64,000 bases of DNA from Phyto melanocephala (Eukaryota > Arthropoda > Insecta > Diptera > Rhinophoridae), in contig OW799233.1 in NCBI GenBank assembly GCA_941918925.1, positions 10,036,001 to 10,100,000 of the forward strand, given 5' to 3'. Below the pieces are notes generated by a model that saw only the letters and a program-made list of their open reading frames with translations, ran no database searches and had not been told where the DNA came from. The number at the start of each line of letters is the position of its first letter. Positions within the stretch are counted from its first letter, which is position 1. Made by a program: the position numbers and the translations under genes. Positions 57,641 to 64,000 of this stretch are shown here, in pieces.

Positions 57641-60115
57641 AAATCTTTATTATTTTATCTAATTTCCCTTCCGTTTCACTGTGCAGTATTAAGAGATTTT
57701 GAGTGAAGGCGGCTATAAATTGCTTATTTTCTGCTGTTCGACTTTTGTATCTTGTATGAACATGAGTACGTAAAATACATGATTAATTAATAGTAGTGAG
57801 AAAAATTATTAAATATTATTTATATTAGAACAGTCAAAATAGTTAGTTAGTTACCCAATAGAAAATATTTCATATAAATAAAACTTTTTGCAAAATTTTC
57901 CAGCAATAAAATGTAAAAAATTTAAATATGCATATTTAAGCAAATCCTTAATACAACTATTTAATAAAAATCTTCTATTATAATTTCAAGTGGTTCGGAA
58001 AGGGGTCTTTAAAAGTTTGGATAAAGAATGACATTATATTGTATGTCCTTTATTTATTTTAAAAATAGTTATACAAGATGCATATCAGTGATCGGCTTTG
58101 AGTCGTTTTTTCAATATTCATAGGAGTCATAAAATTTGAGTATAAGTGCGTTTAAAACATTAAAATTTAACTGAGCTGACGTACGCATAGACACAACAAC
58201 GTTGACTCAATGAAGATAAGTACTACGGCGTACTTATATTTATAGCGTCCCATATTTATATGATTTGCAAGACTATTCACGTTGATTCGTATTTTTAAGA
58301 AACTACTTATCCTAATAGAATGATGCAAATTGATTCAACAACAAACACATTAACAGCTCTCATTTGTATGAAGTCGTCGGAGAGTGCAAGATAGTTTTTG
58401 GCAACCAGAAAATTTGCCATTTTACAATGTGTAATAAACAATTTTTGCAAGTATGTATCACTATTTAATTTTTAAATAAATGCAATTGATTATGGCCTTT
58501 AGGCTAAGTTTTGATTGGCTTCTATAAAAAGAGGTAAAAAATAACAAATTTTTTGCAGCAAATTAAAAAACTGCGTTTTTAGGTACTCACTTAAATTTGA
58601 AAGATGATACGCAAAAACAAAATCTAAATCTCTTAAACAGACATCAAAGTAAGCACTTTATTTTTGCTTGTTGTTTTTGTATTATTTTGTTAAATTTAAA
58701 TTGTCTTTTTTTAACAATCCACAATTATTATGGTGAATGTCAAACTGTAATCTGGCAAGCCTAGTTAAAACACACAACTTCATAATGAGTACGCGAGTCT
58801 TACGTGCTTTTGGTCGTCTTTTTATCTTGCGTGAACGACAATAGCAATCAACTGAGTCATACGTGTTGCTAAATATGAGTACTATAAGTACCTTAAATTT
58901 AGAAGTGCGTATAAGTAGTAAGGACTTTTCATATGAATGCGTATAAAGCAAAAAAGAAATGAATAATGATTCAAGTTGACTTACCTCATTAGTATTCGTT
59001 GCAGATCTCTGGTATGGACATAAAAGTTTTTGACAGCTATAAAACTTTGGTCGCTCTTGTTTCAGTTTGTCTGTCAAAGGGGGAGTTCCCTTTCCAAAAA
59101 TGTCCACAAAAATGTAATTACAAATTTTCATTTAAGAAATGAGAGTATTGTTTGGTGCAGTATCAATAAAAATAAAATACATTTAGTGAATTCATATAGT
59201 GTGCTAAGTGTCGTATTGTCATAATCTAATAATTTTTCAAAATTTTAAAACGGTTGAACGTTTTACAATGAACATTAGAAAAAATATGTCAATATGCTAA
59301 TACGGCACGTTGGTCTTCTAGTGAATACATATGTATAAGAAAAATAAAATTAGAAAAGCTGTTATTAGGGATGAAGGAATTTTAAGTTTTTAACAGATCG
59401 AAAAAAGAACTAAATTTCCTACAAGGTATTTACTGAATTCTGAATACATTTTCATACATTTATTGTATTGCCTTTTTGCCAGCCACCACTTTTGATTTTG
59501 TATTATTAATTATATGGTATAACCACTATGCAAGAAAAGTGGGTGTTATATAAAGTATTCAATTTAAAAAATTATTTTGTTGTTTTTGGAACCCATTTGT
59601 TTACCGCATAAAATAAAATCCTTGAAATGGTCTTAAGTCTTGTGTCACTTGATTAATTTTTAATTCTATTTCAATCAAGTCATTTAAATTTTTTAGAAAG
59701 GTGTTGCAATAAAATCCTAAATATTAAATGCTTAAAAATGCCTTGAATTTCAGTTTTGTTTTTACGCAAAAAAAATTTAAAAACAAAACAAAAAATGGAA
59801 TAAAAATTCATACTTTTTGCTGAAACACATCTGACGCATAATAATCATTTGTCAATGCCAATAAGAATTCAATGCAGGCCTGCAGACTGGCAGACAACGG
59901 GAGAGATTTCGAATGTAAGAATGGTTTGGTAGAAAACACAACCAACTTCTAGCGTAACACGCGTGTATCATGGAAACATAAAAACAGTCAGACGACATTG
60001 TTGCCATCATTGACAGTCAGTTGTGAACAACAGCTAACGGTACCAGCACCAGCAGTCACTTACAAATTGAGACTTTTTTTGAGTTTTTATTTATTTCATT
60101 TGTTTATTTGGAACC
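57641..60115. other. Non-coding stretch with one longer unassigned frame
   Basis: The minus-strand frame 58682-59131 is open for 149 codons, the longest outside transposons. It begins MKICNYIFVDIFGKG and has a basic stretch (RSRKIKRRPKARKTR). No domain is recognised and its composition follows the local base content, so I leave it as possible chance. Confidence 0.4.
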
Positions 60116-60290
60116 AAGGGAAATTTATGCATCAGGTAGTCTTAATTTGACAGCTGTTTTTTTCTCTACTTTTTTTTTTAAACTTCAGCTGTCAAATTCT
60201 ATAAAGAAACAAAATTACCTCCTTTCTCTTATTTATTTTAAATGTCAAATTTCATATCTAACATAACATAAACAAAAAAACAGCAGACAA
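60116..60290. mobile_element. Mutator-like MITE, copy 3, right end lost
   Basis: Starts CAAGGGAAATTTATGCATCA and shares the GTCTTAATT-GACAGCTG and TTATTTATTTTAAATGTCAAA phrases with copy 2. The closing inverted end is absent, so the copy is truncated. Confidence 0.6.
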
Positions 60291-61319
60291 CTGTCCCTGC
60301 CGGCTCTGTCAGAGACACGGCCATTAAGTTTAACGTAGAATACTAAACGTCAACTGTCAGCTGCTGTCAGCAGCATTGTTATTTTGCTTACTTGGCAGCA
60401 CTTTCATTTAACATAAAAATGTATGAATTAATTTTTTCATATTTTTATAATTATATATCCATGTTAAATTCAAATTCACATTTTGTTTCACTTAAATACA
60501 TAAGTAATTATACGAAATTTCAATATTTCATCAATCAAAACAACAGCCGAAGGTTTGTGTCCACACTGAAACAGCAGCATAGTTTGTGTTCACGCTACAA
60601 ACTCAAACACTCAACCAAACACCACACATATGTTTGAGTGTATGTGTTTAAACAATTTTCATTTGAGAAATTTAAATATTAGGAAGATATCAACCAATAT
60701 GAAATGTATATCAAACGAAAGATAACATCATCATTTACCTACAAAAAAAATTTAAAAAAAAGTTATCTTGCCGTTTCCTTATAATCAATGAAATAAAGAT
60801 TACAACAATAACAATCTGACATGACTCCCTATACCGTAAGGTAAGACGTATTCTACGCGAAACACTTTAATTATTTGAGGAAAAATATTCCTTAAGTTTA
60901 AACTAAATACATATCGTTGGTCGCCATCAGAAAGGCCCCAACTCATATGCTGATAGCTTTACAGTAGAAGGCAAAAACGTAATAGAAACTGTTTTATCAT
61001 AATGTAATTCCTTTTGTAAAATTTCTTGTAAAACTTTTTTTTTTTGTTTAATACAATTGAAATATATTTTTATTTATTTATTTTCATCATAATAAAAAAA
61101 ATGTTACGAAAAATTCTAAAAGTAGCAAATCTATCCCTGATTAGAAAAAAAAATATTTTATAAATAATAAAAAGCAAACGACAGTTAGTGTCTGTCGAGC
61201 AGTGTAAAACTATAAAAAAAAACTTAAGCGAAAAAGGTACCATCAAGCAGCAAATAAAGAAACTTAAAAGTAGCCCAACCAACCGTTCTGTTCGGGCTTA
61301 GTTTCGTTTTTATTTTATA
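60291..61319. other. Non-coding stretch
   Basis: Less AT-rich near 60290-60390 and 60540-60640, with CAGCTGTCAGCAGC and CAAACACTCAACCAAAC phrases. No gene recognised. Confidence 0.5.
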
Positions 61320-61996
61320 CTAGATTACCCGGTGAGCTTCGCTACACCCAACAGGAAATTTGTTTTGTTTTTTATATGTCTACGTATTTGTGTATGTGTA
61401 TATCTATGTATTCTTCTTTTTAGATAGTTGTTATAATATTATACTTTTCATTCATTAATATTAAAGCTGTATAACCAAATTTAAAAATTTTTACTTTCAC
61501 CATTCGTTAAATATTATATAATTGTGACAGAAAGCATTTCATTAATGGGGCGATAAAACTACCTCTGCTCCTATCGTAACCATTTTTTGTTTGTTATAAA
61601 GAAATCGTCGTGAAAAGTTGCTCGTACAAAGTTTCAACTAAATTTTTCTATGATACATGCGTGTTTCCTATACATTGCATCAAATGTATTTTTTGTATGG
61701 GGGAATACCATAACCCCTGCTCCGATTCTTTAAATTTTTTTTCTCGAATAAAGGAGTTGTTATCAAAGTAAAATTTTGAAGGGAATAGCTGCTATAATTC
61801 TTAAAATATGTTATTAAATGTGTTCAATTTGTATGGGAGGAAACATGCCCGCCTAAAATTCAAAACTAAAACATGGCCTATGTTCATTCGGTGAATAGAC
61901 CTACAGCACTGATGAAAAAAAATGTTAGAAATTGAGTAAGTAGTTTCAAAGGAAACTGATAACATACAAACACACATATTCTTTTTATTATATTAA
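61320..61996 (-). mobile_element. Helitron-like element, second subfamily
   Basis: The minus strand ends with GGTGTAGCGAAGCTCACCGGG and TAATCTAG. A GC-rich region close to a terminal CTAG is the Helitron 3' pattern and parallels the GCGACGCGCGCCGGGC end of the other family. The proposed start, TTAATATAATAAAAAGAA before a TGTGTGTTTG run, is less typical, so the 5' boundary is uncertain. Confidence 0.5.
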
Positions 61997-63497
61997 GTAC
62001 AGCTGAGCAGAAATATTTATTTTTGCACCGATGTTGTTATTGTACTTACTGTCACAAAAATTGTATGTGCCTTCATAACATAAGCATTGATGTCTGATAG
62101 CTTATTTGTAAATAATAACCCAGCAAACATTTTGTACAATAGTAGTGAGATGTAGATTTTTGAAATTAAGAATATTTTTATTATATATATGGCTAAATCA
62201 GAAAATGATTAACAGTTATTACAGACGGACTACTAAACAAAATCGAGTACGTCGTTTCAAAGTTACGACAAGATGTATGGAGCAGCCTCTTCAGAAATCT
62301 AAAATTTAATAAAAAAAAAAATATTAATGATATTTTTGCAGTAAGGTGACTATAATGATAAAAAAAATAGTGAATATTTAGGAAAAAACAAAAACTAAAA
62401 TTTTGTTGCATAGTGTTGTCCACAGTCTGTCGGTTTTTATTTTATTCTAATTTTAATGATATCAAAATTTTTGAAATGAAAATATTTAATATAATTGTTT
62501 ATGTGCTAAATATACATATAAATTTGAAAAAAAAAAATATTATGAAAATAAGTTTTGTGCCAATGTTCGAAAGTTCCTACTTAAATTCGAAAAAAGTTTT
62601 AATATCGAACATTTTATATGAAATGAAGCCTAACAATTTGAAACGTTTGATTTTTTTGTTTTGTTTTTTTTTTTTTAAATTTCATTTATGTATGTATGTG
62701 TTTGTATATAAATGTAAAAATTAATGTAGTTAATAAAAAAAATCCAACCTAAGTATATGTCAGGGTAAACTTAACAAAGAACCTGTAAATTATCAGCTTT
62801 CTACTATCAAGTCAAATTCTATAAAAAAAATATATAAATTCGCCTTTAGATAAATTTTGACATTTAAAGGAGACAGATAATTGAGTCGTGCTACATATAT
62901 TTATTTAAAAAAAAATTAACTGTTAAAATTTTTTATAACTTAAACAATGTTCTGTATGTGAATTTTTGAAATCTTTAATAAAAGACAGATGCTTTAATAA
63001 CATTCAAGATTTTAATTTCCAAACTTACTTTTATTATCATTAAATTGTTTACTGGCTTACTACCCAGCAAAAACTAGGTAATGACTTGCACTTACTATAC
63101 AACATACATTTTAATGACTATTACAGACAGACGATAGTCTTATTAAGAAGTATTTTAGTAATGACTTGATTTATAATGTGATAAGTAAGTACTTATTTTC
63201 AGTCAATTTAATTTCTTGTTACGAAATTTGCTAGAAGCCATTCAAATACACAACTTTTTACAATTCTCATTTTGTTTAACACGCTTGGGATATACATAAG
63301 TAATAATTATTTTGACAACAGCAGCAAAGCATTTCATTAACAAAGTGATGACTTATTGATTTTCACTGATTTTTAAATTTCAAATTAACGTATCGCAGAA
63401 TAATCTAAACGAATTTTCGTCCTTAGAAGAACCGAACGACTTCTGTAAGTCCACAATAGTAATGGGTTATATAGGCTATTAAAATCAAGTACTTATG
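61997..63497. other. Non-coding stretch
   Basis: ACCCAGCAAAC at 62117 and ACCCAGCAAAAACTAGGTAA at 63062 repeat the motif of 4121. From 63062 on, phrases such as GTAATGACTTG and AAGTAAGTACTTA recur, suggesting a MITE that is interrupted by the next Helitron and may run off the window. Confidence 0.45.
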
Positions 63498-63868
63498 TCT
63501 ATATATATAAAAGTGAAACTCTGTGTGTGTGTGTTAGCTATAGACTCCGAAACCGTAAAACCGATTGGACTCAAACTTTGGCAAGTTGTTGTACAGATTC
63601 CAGGGAGTGTTTATGGGTGGTAAAAAGTGGGCAGTGCCACGCCCAAAAAAAATAAGTTATAATTTTTGGCTATTTGCACTTGACTGATTTTTCTAAAACA
63701 CATATTGAAGTCTCATGATTATATAATTTCGTGATTAGAAAAGTGGGCAGTGCCACGCCCATTAAAAAAAAATATAATTTTTAGCTTCTTGCACTTGATA
63801 TTCAATTAAAATTCAGAATGCATTTTTATTCATTAAGGGCCATAGCAACGCTCGCCGGGCTTGTCTAG
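63498..63868 (+). mobile_element. Non-autonomous Helitron, copy 3
   Basis: Begins TCTATATATATAAAAGTG and ends ACGCTCGCCGGGCTTGTCTAG followed by T. It carries two GTGGGCAGTGCCACGCCC blocks. Its 371 bp make it the most compact of the three and, with its ends intact, the best reference copy here. Confidence 0.9.
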
Positions 63869-64000
63869 TATTGCTAGAAGAGTAGTTACTTAGTTAAGTC
63901 CCTTTTTAAAGGCAACCGTAATAAGTACTTTAACGAGTCCCTATTTTTAAGCGAGCGTGGTAAGTACTTGCCTCCAATGATATCGCCATTTTAAAATAAT
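63869..64000. other. Non-coding end of window
   Basis: Contains GGTAAGTACTTGCCT, the inverse of the phrase at 4204-4219, so the repeat seen before the Helitron continues here. Confidence 0.45.

Noticed and set aside
58682..59131. 149-codon minus-strand frame as a host gene
   Set aside because: No recognisable domain, no splice or start context, and composition like the surrounding DNA; not enough to call a gene.

Overview
The window is AT-rich nuclear DNA of a higher fly. The inference rests on the transposon community (mariner of the DD41D and irritans types, hAT, Helitron, foldback MITEs), the abundance of GTATGTATGT-type microsatellites, and the absence of any bacterial gene organisation. 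A calyptrate fly is my best guess, not a demonstrated fact. I found no host exon that I could support. The window reads as a repeat-rich intergenic region or a very large intron, with no tRNA, rRNA, CRISPR or operon.

Layout: 0-14 kb holds a family-A repeat copy (named here for its GGGTATATAAGATTCGGC end), a TIR MITE, a Helitron, old relics of the same repeat superfamily, a 1.1 kb hAT-type MITE with perfect 8-bp target duplications (9809-10893) and a decayed mariner (11179-12611). From 14.2 to 22 kb there is a nest of family-A copies in both orientations. One is split by a 3.63 kb DNA transposon (15278-18909) that has TIRs of about 0.52 kb, a TTA target duplication and one intron-containing transposase-like gene. 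22-32 kb has an internally deleted mariner, another family-A copy, three relics and several short foldback elements. 32-37 kb has two inverted copies of a PIF/Harbinger-like MITE, the second split by a 1.7 kb hAT element with a broken transposase. 39-43 kb and about 57 kb carry minus-strand remnants of a non-LTR retrotransposon with an RNase H domain. 43.8-47.4 kb and 54-55.6 kb are dense mariner graveyards. Helitrons recur at 47.5, 61.3 and 63.5 kb. A 3 x 108 bp tandem array lies at 50340-50663.

The item most worth a second look is the 3.63 kb element. It encodes a family of about 618 residues that I recognise from many invertebrate and fish genome annotations as uncharacterised. The reading frame is whole across a 106-nt intron except for one TAG at codon 256, exactly where the family has a conserved Trp. 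Its ends begin CACAG and it duplicated TTA. I suggest, without proof, a Chapaev3/CMC-like DDE transposon, unusual for its long TIRs.

The elements do not act together as a pathway. What the window shows is insertion order: family-A copies before the 3.6 kb element, Harbinger-like MITE before hAT, and independent internal deletions in two DD41D mariners.
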